This document shows, in pieces, positions 8,615 to 17,289 of a stretch of DNA of 64,000 nt (positions are counted from its first letter, which is position 1; each line of letters opens with the position of its first letter). This DNA is from Cuniculiplasma divulgatum (GTDB lineage Archaea > Thermoplasmatota > Thermoplasmata > Thermoplasmatales > Thermoplasmataceae), in contig CP133595.1 in the NCBI GenBank assembly GCA_031200235.1, forward strand, positions 310,001 to 374,000. Reading direction: 5' to 3'. The notes below the pieces were generated by a model. That model did no database searches. It had not been told where the DNA came from and was given only the letters and a program-made list of their open reading frames with translations. Made by a program: the position numbers and the translations under genes.

Positions 8615-9579
8615 TTTGGCGTCGCTACCTGCGATATAACCCGGTCAATAACCCGGTTGACTGTGCTCATGGCATCTCCTCCATTTTCTAGCAGTGCTTC
8701 AGGCCGGAGCATTATCCTGTGGTTCAGAAGTTCGTGTGCCAGAAATCTGACGTCCTCGGGAATTACGTATTCCCGTCCGTTGAGCATTGCGTTTGCCTTT
8801 GCCGCCATAAGATACTTTGCAGTAGTCCTGGGGCTCGCGCCGACAAGTATAAGATCATTGGTTCTCGTTGTGCGGATAATGTCCACAATATATGTTATGA
8901 TCTCATCGCTTGCATATATCTTTGAAACCTCTTTCCTGAGGGACAGGATCCTGTTGGAATCAATATCGTTCTGCACTTCCTCTTCCGGCAGGGAGAGTGA
9001 TTTGAGTATGCCCATTTCCTCTTCCCTGGAGGGGTATGTCAGGATGTACCTGAAGAGAAACCTGTCCATCAGAGCTTCTGCCAGTGGGAATGTCCCCTCC
9101 TGCTCTATTGGATTCTGCGTGGCTATGACCAGGAACGGTTCCGGTAGATTGTAATCTTCACCCCCAACTGAGACCTTCTTTTCTTCCATTCCTTCCAGAA
9201 GGGCGGACTGCACCTTGGCCGGAGTCCTGTTAATTTCATCTGCAAGGAGCACGTTTGCAAATATGGGCCCCCTTCTGAACTCTATCTTCTTGGCTTCAAG
9301 GTTGAAGACCATGGTTCCAGTCACATCTGATGGAAGCATATCGGGCGTGAACTGGATCCTCTTGAAATCCATGCACAGGTTTCTGGAGAACTCGCTGGCA
9401 AGCATTGTCTTGGCCAGTCCTGGGACCCCCTCCAGAAGCACATGATTGTTGCTCAGGAGGGCAATGAACATGAACCGGACTATCTTCTCTGACCCTATTA
9501 CACGTTTACCAATGGCAGTTTCTATTCTCCTTACTGTGTTCCTCAACTCCCCAACATCTACAAATTCAGTTTCAGTCAT
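8611..9579 (-). CDS. MoxR-family AAA+ ATPase
   Basis: The 322-residue protein has a Walker A motif GVPGLAKT, Walker B LLADEINR, and the MoxR-type sensor region ATQNPIEQEGTFPLAEA followed by MDRFLFRY. MoxR ATPases act as chaperones for assembly or activation of protein complexes, usually together with vWA-domain proteins. It overlaps its upstream neighbour (173 aa) and downstream neighbour (DUF58) by four bases each, which implies translational coupling. It is a cytoplasmic protein; the substrate complex is probably encoded in the same cluster. Confidence 0.95.
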   Translation of the reverse strand: MTETEFVDVGELRNTVRRIETAIGKRVIGSEKIVRFMFIALLSNNHVLLEGVPGLAKTMLASEFSRNLCMDFKRIQFTPDMLPSDVTGTMVFNLEAKKIEFRRGPIFANVLLADEINRTPAKVQSALLEGMEEKKVSVGGEDYNLPEPFLVIATQNPIEQEGTFPLAEALMDRFLFRYILTYPSREEEMGILKSLSLPEEEVQNDIDSNRILSLRKEVSKIYASDEIITYIVDIIRTTRTNDLILVGASPRTTAKYLMAAKANAMLNGREYVIPEDVRFLAHELLNHRIMLRPEALLENGGDAMSTVNRVIDRVISQVATPK

Positions 9580-10097
9580 AATATACCTTCATCCTCCTGC
9601 TCAAATTCCACTATCTGATTCTTGGCTTTCCTGAGCCTGTTGTACAGGTTCAAAATCTCGTTGAATGTTTCCTTTCTCCCATCATTACCGCGCTGTTTCT
9701 TCTTTTTCCTGGTGGAATGCGACATGGCCTCGTACTTATTGAAGCGCTTCAACAGCACCCTGAAATATTCATCGTATTCCCTGAGGTGATGGAATTCCTT
9801 TTCCATGGGGTCTAAAAAATGGTGGAAATCGTCTGCAATGACCTTTTCAGATTCCACTGTAAAAAAGTCCCTCGGAATGATGAATTTTTCCTTTTTCTGT
9901 TCCAGGGTGGGCGGGCCGTCGATCCTTGTGCTTCTCCTCTTAACCTTTACCACTGCAGATGTGAGAAAAATGAGAACTACCGGTATTATGAAAGTCAGCA
10001 GAAAGAAAGGATTGTGCTCAACACTGTTGACGAAGCTCGTTAACAGCTGCGGTCCGATTGCGCTCAACCCTGAAGATGTCTGGCCTATCCCTGTCAT
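9576..10097 (-). CDS. Single-pass membrane protein of the MoxR cluster
   Basis: The 173-residue protein has one hydrophobic segment at about residues 30-50, followed by a basic stretch and a charged, probably helical cytoplasmic domain. MoxR-DUF58 operons in other prokaryotes often include a one-pass protein with a C-terminal soluble domain (DUF4129 type). This gene occupies the same kind of place, but I cannot show homology by eye. The stop overlaps the moxR start by ATGA. Confidence 0.7.
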   Translation of the reverse strand: MTGIGQTSSGLSAIGPQLLTSFVNSVEHNPFFLLTFIIPVVLIFLTSAVVKVKRRSTRIDGPPTLEQKKEKFIIPRDFFTVESEKVIADDFHHFLDPMEKEFHHLREYDEYFRVLLKRFNKYEAMSHSTRKKKKQRGNDGRKETFNEILNLYNRLRKAKNQIVEFEQEDEGIL

Positions 10098-10101
10098 AGA
10101 T

Positions 10102-10701
10102 TTATACCCTTACGTCACTGTCCGAAAAATAGAGCTTCATGATATCCATGTAATTGTAAATCTCTGAAAAGCGGTTCATGAGATCATCGCCATCAAAACT
10201 TACTTCCTGCGCAAAACGTGCCGGTTCGTAGAAATTGAGATAGAATGTCAGAAGCTTCCTGAGTGCCTGAGCTCGATTCTTTGAATCATCCTCAGTGGTC
10301 ACCACGTCATCAAATGCTTCCATAATGGTGAAGCTGTCCACATAGCCGTTCTCTGGAACCTTTATATTCATTGAGGAAAGTTCGTTTATGAAGAAATGCC
10401 TGCTGCCCTCTGAATCTGATAGCCTGGCGCCAAAATATCTTGAATAATCCTTCTTGGCAGCCTGGAAGGTGAGCTTTGCAGCACCTATGAGGTCGTTTTC
10501 TCCAATGAGCTTCCGTGCCTCCAGAGCAGGGGGGATGTCACCAACGGTCTTGACTTCCACCACAGTTTCCACGTTTTCCATTGTGGGACCCTTGAACCGT
10601 GATTTCTGTTTCTTTAATTTTTTCCCGCCATCCTTGACAACTTTTTTCGTTTCTACCGGGCCCTTTACCACCTTTCTTGGTTCCTTTGAAAATAAAGACA
10701 T
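10102..10701 (-). CDS. Soluble protein of the MoxR cluster, unknown family
   Basis: The 199-residue protein has a lysine-rich N-terminus of about 40 residues followed by an acidic, probably all-helical domain. No signal peptide or membrane segment is seen. The start lies four bases after the stop of the surface-protein gene, and an AAGGAG ribosome-binding site sits inside the end of that gene. It lies between the surface protein and the one-pass membrane protein, so it probably acts at the inner face of the membrane (inference). Confidence 0.7.
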   Translation of the reverse strand: MSLFSKEPRKVVKGPVETKKVVKDGGKKLKKQKSRFKGPTMENVETVVEVKTVGDIPPALEARKLIGENDLIGAAKLTFQAAKKDYSRYFGARLSDSEGSRHFFINELSSMNIKVPENGYVDSFTIMEAFDDVVTTEDDSKNRAQALRKLLTFYLNFYEPARFAQEVSFDGDDLMNRFSEIYNYMDIMKLYFSDSDVRV

Positions 10702-10705
10702 GTCA

Positions 10706-13540
10706 TCACGCTCCTTTCAGTTCTGTTGAATAGTATCCAACCCACACATTTGCGTATTGAGAAATGGTTTTGTCATCACTGAACGTGTAGTGAGAGAAAT
10801 CGATATATAATGTGCTGTTCCCTGTTTTTGAAATGGCGAAATAATTCGTAATGTTTATTGTACTGCCAGAAACCTGAAGGTTTGTGATGGGCGTCCCGTC
10901 TATGGATACGTTCACGGTTGAAGTTGTAGTTGCATTTTCCGTGATGTTTGTTACCAGTACTTTGGATGCCTGGTTCCAGGAATAATTTGCATAGAAGTTT
11001 TCACTTCCACTATTATATGTCCATTTTGTTGTGTTGAGTTCAATGGATCCTCCAGATACCTTGAAAGATTCTGTCCAGTTGTAAACAGTGCTGTTCAAGC
11101 TGAAAGAGGATTTATTCACATTCTGATTAGATATGTATGCCGCGAAACTGAAGTAAGCTGAATAAAGTGGGATGATTGTTTTCCCGGTTCCACCGGATAG
11201 TGATGAGGAATTAACCTGTGAGGTTGTGTTTGAAATCACATATTTCCAGCCAACTGGTGATTCCCATGTGATTTCCAGAACATATGGCTTCAGTATGGTG
11301 GTGTTTTCTATTGAGGACTGAAGGGTGATGTTCCAGTATTCTGGAACGTATGATCTGTCAATGTAAGACACATTATATTTTCCGGCGGGAAGATAGAATG
11401 TTGCAACGCTGTAATTCTGTCCCGTGGTGTTGGAGCTGTACGGAGACCTGGGGTATATGGGTAGAGCGTAGTTCCCGACTTTCATATATGCAAGTGGAAC
11501 ACCATCACCATTATAGTTCAGGGGGTTCGTGAGGTTAAACTTCATCTGGATCAGCGTCAGGTTTGTCATGTTGAATGTTGCAGACCCATTGGTCGTATTG
11601 ATCAGTCTGGACTGTCCCCTGAACTGTATCATTTCAGGCAGAAACACATACTTCCCTGAGAACAACAGATGGACAGTTATGTTTCCACTGGCATCTGTTG
11701 TTCCCTTTGTAAGGAAATACGCACCATTTGCCTGGGCAAATACCTCAACAGGTACATTTGAAAGCACGTTGCCGGTGCTGTTCACAATGTGAAGAGTGAA
11801 ATTTACCGGAGCATCAGAATAGCTTGCAGCTTGAGATGGCGAACTGGCATTGATTGCAGAAGTCACGTTTGCAGAACTGATTCCCGGCAGTCCAGTCCCA
11901 TCAGATGTTGACCAGTATCCGAATCCCGGACCAATGTCAGCAGGTGTGAGATTCACCTTGGGAATGGTGGTGTTACCTGTAAGGTTGATCTCCACTGTCC
12001 TGTTCAAATAACCTGGTTTGGAGAAGTGGACATAATAAGTTCCACCAAGAAGTTTGCCGGAGAAATTCCCCGTTGAATTGCTAGAGAGATTGATCACGGG
12101 GGAAGATCCGGAGGAAACCCCTATTCCTATGCTGACTCCGGATACTCCATTTCCTGATAGTGGGTTTCCAACTGAACCGTTGACACTGAATATTCCGGAT
12201 GAAGCGTTCACCTGGAATGTGCCTCCCTGATTCTGTGTTGAACTCATGTTGAAGGCGGGGAACCTGGAGGATTCTATCACAAGACGATAACTTCCGGTAT
12301 AGCTGAAGTTAACCGAGAAATATCCTTCAGCATTGGTACTGAATTCATAATACGAATAGGTACCGTTAACTGAAGTGTAAGCGGTGAAATTAACATCAGC
12401 CAGTTTCTGTCCTGTCTGGTTGGATTGCATGTAGCCGTCCATAATCTGTGCCGGCTGTGGGTATAGCAGATTATAGGTGTAATTAACCTTTGAAAGGTTA
12501 TCTCCCATCGAAACAGGCGAATAAGGTATGTTGGAGCTCTGTGAGGGCATTGTGGCATAAAACGGATTCTTGGATTCCATTGTCTGGTTATACATGGTAT
12601 TATTTGTTGCAGTTACACCTGCGCCAGTGGTCACGTACTGGTATCCGGAAAACTGCAGCTTGTTGTAGCCATATGTAGCAGGAATTGAATAATATCCATC
12701 CTGTCCTGTTTTCACGGATGCTGAAAGTGTGCTTGAATACACGGTTGCATTGACTATTCCATAACCTAGGTCATTGCGCACGTAGCCAGTTATTTTGTAT
12801 ATGGCAGTTGTAAGAGGATGCAGGAGTATTGACTCATTCTTTATTGATGCGCCGCTTACTGTTATGGAACCTGGAACTGTCACATTGGAAAAGCCTTTTT
12901 TAATGGCACTGAGACTGTATGTTCCGTTGACAATATACTGGTTGAAAAACCCTGACGAAGCCGTAGTGAAGGAATACTGGCCGTAATATCCCTTCATGTT
13001 GACCACTACTCCCCCAACAGTACCGTTTGTGGACGTGGTATTGCCGGATACCTCATATTTCTGTGACTGGGGCAGCGTAACGTTGACCCAGTATGACCCT
13101 GAGGAGGGTACGAATACATCAACATATGTTGCCCTGTACTGGAATGCCTTGAATGCGAATATCCCACTTCCAGACTTCATGACCTCTATGCTGTAAAATC
13201 CACTTGAATTTGTTTGAGCAGAAACTATGACCTCCATCACAGCCACATATATTTTCTGGTCAGCAAGAGGTGTTTTTCCCGTTGATGTGCTTCCATACGC
13301 ATAACCAACCATGTCAACAGTAGCATTTCCGGTTGGACTGAAGGTCGTAACATTCTGGCCAAGTTTGGGGGAATTGAAGGTCTGGCGGTTGAAGATAATT
13401 TCAGGAGGGGGTTTCACATTTTTAGGGGGATGAAGGATCAGTGTAGCAGGTTGAGATGGATAATCAACATTGAAGAATACGAATACGCTTGAGATTAGGA
13501 GTATCCCTACCAGCAACAGAGCAATTGATTTTGTCTGCAA
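10706..13540 (-). CDS. Large extracellular protein with repeated carboxypeptidase-regulatory-like domains
   Basis: The 944-residue protein starts with a hydrophobic segment (about residues 6-24) that may act as an uncleaved anchor or signal sequence. The rest is rich in Ser, Thr, Asn and Gly and contains at least four copies of a beta-sandwich pattern, a variant of G-x-V-x-x-x-x-G-x-x-x-x-x-V then DGYYSI or SGFYSI, typical of CarboxypepD_reg-like domains. Many N-x-S/T sequons suggest glycosylation. There is no C-terminal membrane segment. Translation starts at TTG (13538-13540). It is the first gene of the MoxR cluster and is the likely exported substrate or cell-surface component. Confidence 0.85.
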   Translation of the reverse strand: MQTKSIALLLVGILLISSVFVFFNVDYPSQPATLILHPPKNVKPPPEIIFNRQTFNSPKLGQNVTTFSPTGNATVDMVGYAYGSTSTGKTPLADQKIYVAVMEVIVSAQTNSSGFYSIEVMKSGSGIFAFKAFQYRATYVDVFVPSSGSYWVNVTLPQSQKYEVSGNTTSTNGTVGGVVVNMKGYYGQYSFTTASSGFFNQYIVNGTYSLSAIKKGFSNVTVPGSITVSGASIKNESILLHPLTTAIYKITGYVRNDLGYGIVNATVYSSTLSASVKTGQDGYYSIPATYGYNKLQFSGYQYVTTGAGVTATNNTMYNQTMESKNPFYATMPSQSSNIPYSPVSMGDNLSKVNYTYNLLYPQPAQIMDGYMQSNQTGQKLADVNFTAYTSVNGTYSYYEFSTNAEGYFSVNFSYTGSYRLVIESSRFPAFNMSSTQNQGGTFQVNASSGIFSVNGSVGNPLSGNGVSGVSIGIGVSSGSSPVINLSSNSTGNFSGKLLGGTYYVHFSKPGYLNRTVEINLTGNTTIPKVNLTPADIGPGFGYWSTSDGTGLPGISSANVTSAINASSPSQAASYSDAPVNFTLHIVNSTGNVLSNVPVEVFAQANGAYFLTKGTTDASGNITVHLLFSGKYVFLPEMIQFRGQSRLINTTNGSATFNMTNLTLIQMKFNLTNPLNYNGDGVPLAYMKVGNYALPIYPRSPYSSNTTGQNYSVATFYLPAGKYNVSYIDRSYVPEYWNITLQSSIENTTILKPYVLEITWESPVGWKYVISNTTSQVNSSSLSGGTGKTIIPLYSAYFSFAAYISNQNVNKSSFSLNSTVYNWTESFKVSGGSIELNTTKWTYNSGSENFYANYSWNQASKVLVTNITENATTTSTVNVSIDGTPITNLQVSGSTINITNYFAISKTGNSTLYIDFSHYTFSDDKTISQYANVWVGYYSTELKGA

Positions 13541-13558
13541 TAATGAACTAGCTATAGG

Positions 13559-13568
13559 ATATATTTTA
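13559..13568 (-). promoter_or_regulatory. TATA-like box of the surface-protein/MoxR cluster
   Basis: On the minus strand this reads TAAAATATAT, about 22 bp before the TTG start of the 944-residue protein. The spacing suggests a leaderless transcript that begins at or very near the TTG. It is the only good promoter candidate seen for the six-gene cluster. Confidence 0.45.
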
Positions 13569-13653
13569 ATGTTTGCTATAATGTATGTAACAATTTCACC
13601 ATTTTATACGGATACTGTGGAAAATAAGTATATACAAATAAATTAATTTGAGG

Positions 13654-15225
13654 TCAGTTCCTGACCTTCACTGCAACACCCTTCTTCAGTGAAACCATTC
13701 CAATCCCCGGCATCTTGGCAACGCCAACACCCATTACCTTTCCAGAGTGGGCAAGCACAACCTCGTCTTCCTGCCTTATGTCTTCAGTTGCCGATACGAC
13801 TCCCACCGCGTAAACACTTGCGGTGGGCTTGAAATCGTCAATTTCCACCACGAATTTATTGTGATCAAGGAAGATTGAACCGGAAGCCTTGTTTATGGTG
13901 AATTTCCCCAGGGCTGGGTTGTAAACAAGAAATGGTTTTCCATCCATTGTGAGCATTTCACTGTTATAATTTCTCACAATTTTGCACTTTTCCACATATT
14001 CCCTGATCCAGTCCCCGAACTGGTAGCTAGCGATCTGCACGTACGGCTCGATTTTACGTGGTTTTGGAGCAATAGAGCCCTGATCTCTCATGTACTGTGC
14101 AATCCCATCCCTCAGCCTCGTAATTGATGCGTCTCTATCATCATTCCATTGAATGCTTACGGTGTCATCAGGAAGAACTTCCCCAATGAATTCCAGATCC
14201 TGCCCTACAAATGTGAATATTTTACTGTAGCTGTTCCTTGAAAAATAGTCGGAAAGGATTTTCTTTATCATGACACGCTCATCCTCATACCAGTCCCCTA
14301 TTACCGGGATGTCATAGAACCTGGCGGGATATGTGGACTCAAGTTCCCTTGGAACCAGGCCCACCGGCGATGTAACAATCAATTCATGAAGTGCACTTCT
14401 GTAAGGTCCCAGTGCCTCAATGATCCTCTTATGTGACTTTGATTCCGAATATGGCTTTCTTGCAGAGCATGGAATGAGCAGAGCAATGTCCCTTCCCGGC
14501 GGCTTTGTATAGATATCAGAAATGTACTGCCTGTACCTGAAGATATCTGGCCTCCGAAGTGATTCCAGCGAGTTAGCCTTTATATATGGGGTTCTGCGTG
14601 GAAATGCTTCTTCACTTTCCTTCAGGTATGTGGAATCCATTATCCTGATCATCTCAGAAGCCTTGGATGAGAACTGGAATTTCTCCACGACCTCCCGTAG
14701 CGTCCCATTCCTGATTGATAGAGACAGAAGTGAGAGGATATTCTGTGTGAATTGCAGATTTTCCTGAAAAGGATTTTCATGGGATTGGGTGTAGCCAAGT
14801 TCTGTAAACTTCATTCCTGCCAGGCTTTCCATTCTCAACGTGGAATCATCAAAGAGTGATACCCCTGCGTATACCAATGCAGGGAGAAGGTAAGGATCTG
14901 ATAATCCCTGCACATAGATGAGCTTTGAAAGCCCATATTCCTTTCTTATGGCATATATGGCCTCAAGAAGCTTCCTTGGCCTCTGGGCAAGCTGCAGGCC
15001 CTCTGGAAGCATCACAATATTGTCACCTACCGGAAAGACATTCAGGTCATGTTTGTAGGGATATACCGTCTCAAGTGGAATTCTGTCCCCACTGGAGAAG
15101 GCAAGTCCGTCCCCGGTGCGTTTGACGGAACCGCCTGGCCCTGATGTGAAAATAAAGGGATAGCGGATGCCGCCATCCATGGTACCCGTCCTGGCTATCC
15201 CAAAGAAAGCTTCGTCTATGAACAT
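13654..15225 (-). CDS. arcS: Archaeosine synthase ArcS (TgtA2-like)
   Basis: The 523-residue protein has a TGT-like N-terminal region, a central core with the motif LLIPCSARKPYSESKSH, and a C-terminal PUA domain ending VGVAKMPGIGMVSLKKG. The PCSxxKPYxxSxSH motif is diagnostic of ArcS, which converts preQ0 at tRNA position 15 to archaeosine, first joining lysine to the base. The protein is slightly shorter than euryarchaeal relatives with a complete TGT-like domain. It diverges from the csl4 gene. Confidence 0.88.
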   Translation of the reverse strand: MFIDEAFFGIARTGTMDGGIRYPFIFTSGPGGSVKRTGDGLAFSSGDRIPLETVYPYKHDLNVFPVGDNIVMLPEGLQLAQRPRKLLEAIYAIRKEYGLSKLIYVQGLSDPYLLPALVYAGVSLFDDSTLRMESLAGMKFTELGYTQSHENPFQENLQFTQNILSLLSLSIRNGTLREVVEKFQFSSKASEMIRIMDSTYLKESEEAFPRRTPYIKANSLESLRRPDIFRYRQYISDIYTKPPGRDIALLIPCSARKPYSESKSHKRIIEALGPYRSALHELIVTSPVGLVPRELESTYPARFYDIPVIGDWYEDERVMIKKILSDYFSRNSYSKIFTFVGQDLEFIGEVLPDDTVSIQWNDDRDASITRLRDGIAQYMRDQGSIAPKPRKIEPYVQIASYQFGDWIREYVEKCKIVRNYNSEMLTMDGKPFLVYNPALGKFTINKASGSIFLDHNKFVVEIDDFKPTASVYAVGVVSATEDIRQEDEVVLAHSGKVMGVGVAKMPGIGMVSLKKGVAVKVRN

Positions 15226-15348
15226 TTATCCCTTATTTCAAAGCTCCTTTATTCAATTTCCCCTCATTCCACTGTGGAAAGGTTAATTAGTCTGCATTTA
15301 CTCTTGCCATTGAATTCATTGGCACAATCTCTACATAAGCAGGTAAAG

Positions 15349-15933
15349 ATGGAACAGAACAGTGTTTCAAATGTCCATATGGTTGTTCCGGGCGACGTCA
15401 TTGCGACTGCCGAGGAATATGTTCCTGGCAAGAATACGTCCGAAAGTGAGGGAAAAATAATCTCGCTTGCTTTTGGCAGTGTCAGGAAAGATGACAGGAA
15501 CCTGACAGTCTCAGTGCAGCCACTGAAGAAGCGATCATCCATCAAGACTGGTGAAACAGTGTATGGACAGGTATACCGGATGGATCAGAGAAAGGCGTCC
15601 GTAAGGATAGGTGCTGCTCTTGATCCTGAAACTGGCCTTATCCAGTTCAATGCGGATGGGTATGTCAACCTTCCACAGCAGTACGACAGGAATTCCATGC
15701 CGCCACTGAGGATTGGGGATATAATAAGAGCTAAGGTCATGAGAACAGGTGATCGAGGTTTTGAGCTTTCAATAAATGGCCGGAATCTTGGAGTCCTGAA
15801 GACACTCTGCCTGAGATGCAGGCTTCCAATGGTGAAGAAAGATGGTGTTCTTTACTGTGAAAACTGCGAGAAGAGTGAGGTTAGAAAAGTAGCGGAAGAT
15901 TACGGTGAAATAAATATAGTTGGGGATGCATGA
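15349..15933 (+). CDS. csl4: Exosome subunit Csl4
   Basis: From the ATG at 15349 the product is 194 residues: an N-terminal domain (VVPGDVIATAEEYVPGK), a central S1 RNA-binding domain and a C-terminal zinc ribbon (CLRCRLP and CENC). Csl4 forms part of the RNA-binding cap of the archaeal exosome. I prefer this ATG to one 75 bases upstream because AGGTAA lies just before it and homologs begin near VVPGDV. The stop overlaps the start of a 53-residue gene (ATGA). Confidence 0.93.
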   Translation: MEQNSVSNVHMVVPGDVIATAEEYVPGKNTSESEGKIISLAFGSVRKDDRNLTVSVQPLKKRSSIKTGETVYGQVYRMDQRKASVRIGAALDPETGLIQFNADGYVNLPQQYDRNSMPPLRIGDIIRAKVMRTGDRGFELSINGRNLGVLKTLCLRCRLPMVKKDGVLYCENCEKSEVRKVAEDYGEINIVGDA

Positions 15934-16094
15934 TGAAGAATAATATTGTTGGGAATGTCAAGGACGTGGAGAAGCTGTCAAATGAGGTAAATTCCATGAG
16001 GAAGGAGCTTGATGACGTCAAGGAAGTTCTCAAGGGACTCATACAGGTGATCATGAGTCGTGAAGAAGGCCTGGACGAGGACGAATATAACTGA
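15933..16094 (+). CDS. 53-residue predicted coiled-coil protein between csl4 and an Sm-like gene
   Basis: An ATG overlapping the csl4 stop (ATGA) opens a 53-codon frame ending at a TGA. The product starts MKNNIVGNVKDVEKL, is highly charged, and has heptad-like spacing of hydrophobic residues through about residue 42, so it is probably a short coiled coil. The tight coupling to csl4 and the nine-base gap to the Sm-like gene support real expression. Function is unknown; a link to RNA processing is only suggested by its neighbours. Confidence 0.75.
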   Translation: MKNNIVGNVKDVEKLSNEVNSMRKELDDVKEVLKGLIQVIMSREEGLDEDEYN

Positions 16095-16103
16095 GGGTTA
16101 ATT

Positions 16104-16319
16104 ATGATAATGCCTATGAAAATGCTTGAAGAGAATCTGAATAAACATGTTGCTCTGCTGCTGAAGGATAACAGGGTCCTGGAAGGAGTTCTTTCCGGAT
16201 ATGACGAATACATGAACATGGTGCTGGACGAGGTCCAGGAAAGCGACGAAGAAGTTACCCGTAAGCTGGGAACAGTCATTATACGGGGAAGCAATGTAGT
16301 GCGCATTGTTCCTAAGTGA
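16104..16319 (+). CDS. Sm-like (LSm) RNA-binding protein
   Basis: The 71-residue product matches archaeal Sm proteins, with the Sm1 region around VLEGVLSGYDEYMNMVLD and the Sm2 signature GTVIIRGSNVVRI. These proteins form heptameric or hexameric rings that bind U-rich RNA. Start choice among several close ATG codons is uncertain. It follows csl4 and a 53-residue gene in one apparent operon, which joins two RNA-handling factors. Confidence 0.93.
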   Translation: MIMPMKMLEENLNKHVALLLKDNRVLEGVLSGYDEYMNMVLDEVQESDEEVTRKLGTVIIRGSNVVRIVPK

Positions 16320-16450
16320 TCTTAAATACAGCGGAAAACCTGAGCCGGTATGAGATTTTTCCAACACCCAACATTGTCCCTGTAAATATCAAAGATTCGA
16401 AGGAAAATCTGGCTTTCAGGCTGAATTTACAATTTCAGATAGTTCATAAA

Positions 16451-16460
16451 CTATATATTT
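16451..16460 (+). promoter_or_regulatory. TATA-like box of the peroxiredoxin gene
   Basis: CTATATATTT lies about 31-40 bp before the peroxiredoxin ATG, and an AGGTGA ribosome-binding site lies between them. This fits a short-leader archaeal promoter. Confidence 0.55.
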
Positions 16461-16490
16461 TGAAAGATACTGATTATATCAGGTGACATT

Positions 16491-17192
16491 ATGCCTGAAG
16501 AAAACAGATTTCCATTGATAGGGGAGAAATTCCCCGAGATGAGTATTGAAACGACGCATGGGAACATGAAACTTCCTGACGTTTTTAAGGGAAAGTGGTT
16601 CATGCTTTTCAGCCATCCGGGCGATTTCACACCCGTATGCACAACAGAATTCTATTCATTCGCTAGAAGATATGATGATTTCCAGAAACTTGGCACTGAG
16701 CTTATTGGATTGTCTGTGGACAGCACCATCAGCCATATTGAATGGGTCAACTGGATCTCTGCTAACCTCAAGATAGAAGTACCGTTCCCCATAATCGGCG
16801 ATGCAATGGGAAGGGTTGCCAGCAGACTGGGAATGATTCAGGCTGAATCTTCTTCCTCAACTGTACGCGCAGTGTTCATCGTTGATCCAAACTCAACTGT
16901 GAGGCTTATTATGTATTACCCACTTGAAATAGGAAGGAACGTTGATGAGCTTCTCAGGGCCATAAAAGCTCTGCAGATGGCGGATAAATACAAGGCAGCC
17001 GTTCCGGCCAACTGGCCCTATAACGAACTCATTGGAGATAAGATACTCAACCCGCCGCCCAAAAACACCAGGGACGTACCGGCCCGCATGAAGGAATTCA
17101 AGGGATACGCCTGGTGGTTGACATACAAAGACGCACCGGAAAGCGACGTTCAGGAGATAAAGAAAATTGTGAAACCGAAGACCGAAAAGTAA
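16491..17192 (+). CDS. One-cysteine peroxiredoxin (Prx6 type)
   Basis: The 233-residue protein has the AhpC/TSA core with the peroxidatic site [13 protein letters not shown] (Cys50) and the long C-terminal domain of archaeal Prx6-type peroxidases. It reduces hydrogen peroxide and organic peroxides. Cys50 is the only cysteine in the protein; several archaeal relatives carry additional C-terminal cysteines. It must therefore use an external thiol for reduction. A TATA-like box and an AGGTGA site lie upstream. The gene ends 26 bases before the left end of the integrated element. Confidence 0.95.
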   Translation: MPEENRFPLIGEKFPEMSIETTHGNMKLPDVFKGKWFMLFSHPGDFTPVCTTEFYSFARRYDDFQKLGTELIGLSVDSTISHIEWVNWISANLKIEVPFPIIGDAMGRVASRLGMIQAESSSSTVRAVFIVDPNSTVRLIMYYPLEIGRNVDELLRAIKALQMADKYKAAVPANWPYNELIGDKILNPPPKNTRDVPARMKEFKGYAWWLTYKDAPESDVQEIKKIVKPKTEK

Positions 17193-17218
17193 CCTTACTG
17201 CAGCAAAATGCTTCGGAA

Positions 17219-17232
17219 GGGCCGGGACCGGG
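17219..17232. repeat. Left attachment site (fragment of tRNA-His 3' end)
   Basis: GGGCCGGGACCGGG is identical to 23103-23116, which spans the discriminator, acceptor and part of the T-stem of tRNA-His (tRNA on the minus strand). It lies between the peroxiredoxin stop and the integrase gene. The bases just outside the repeat also match for a few positions (AAGG), with one G fewer than in the tRNA copy. Confidence 0.82.
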
Positions 17233-17255
17233 CACTAACTGAAAGGTTCAGTGCC
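17231..17255 (+). terminator. Inverted repeat just inside the left attachment site
   Basis: GGCACT and AGTGCC form a 6-bp stem around a 13-base interior, with a possible further TGAA/TTCA pairing. It lies between the peroxiredoxin gene and the integrase gene. It could be a terminator or an arm-type site for the integrase; no U-run follows, so the terminator reading is weak. Confidence 0.3.
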
Positions 17256-17289
17256 TTACATTTTAATATGCAATTTGGTTATCTTGGTC

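Noticed and set aside
17251-17289. Upstream start for the integrase
   Set aside because: The extra 13 residues are hydrophobic and do not belong to the family; the ATG at 17290 gives the usual N-terminus.
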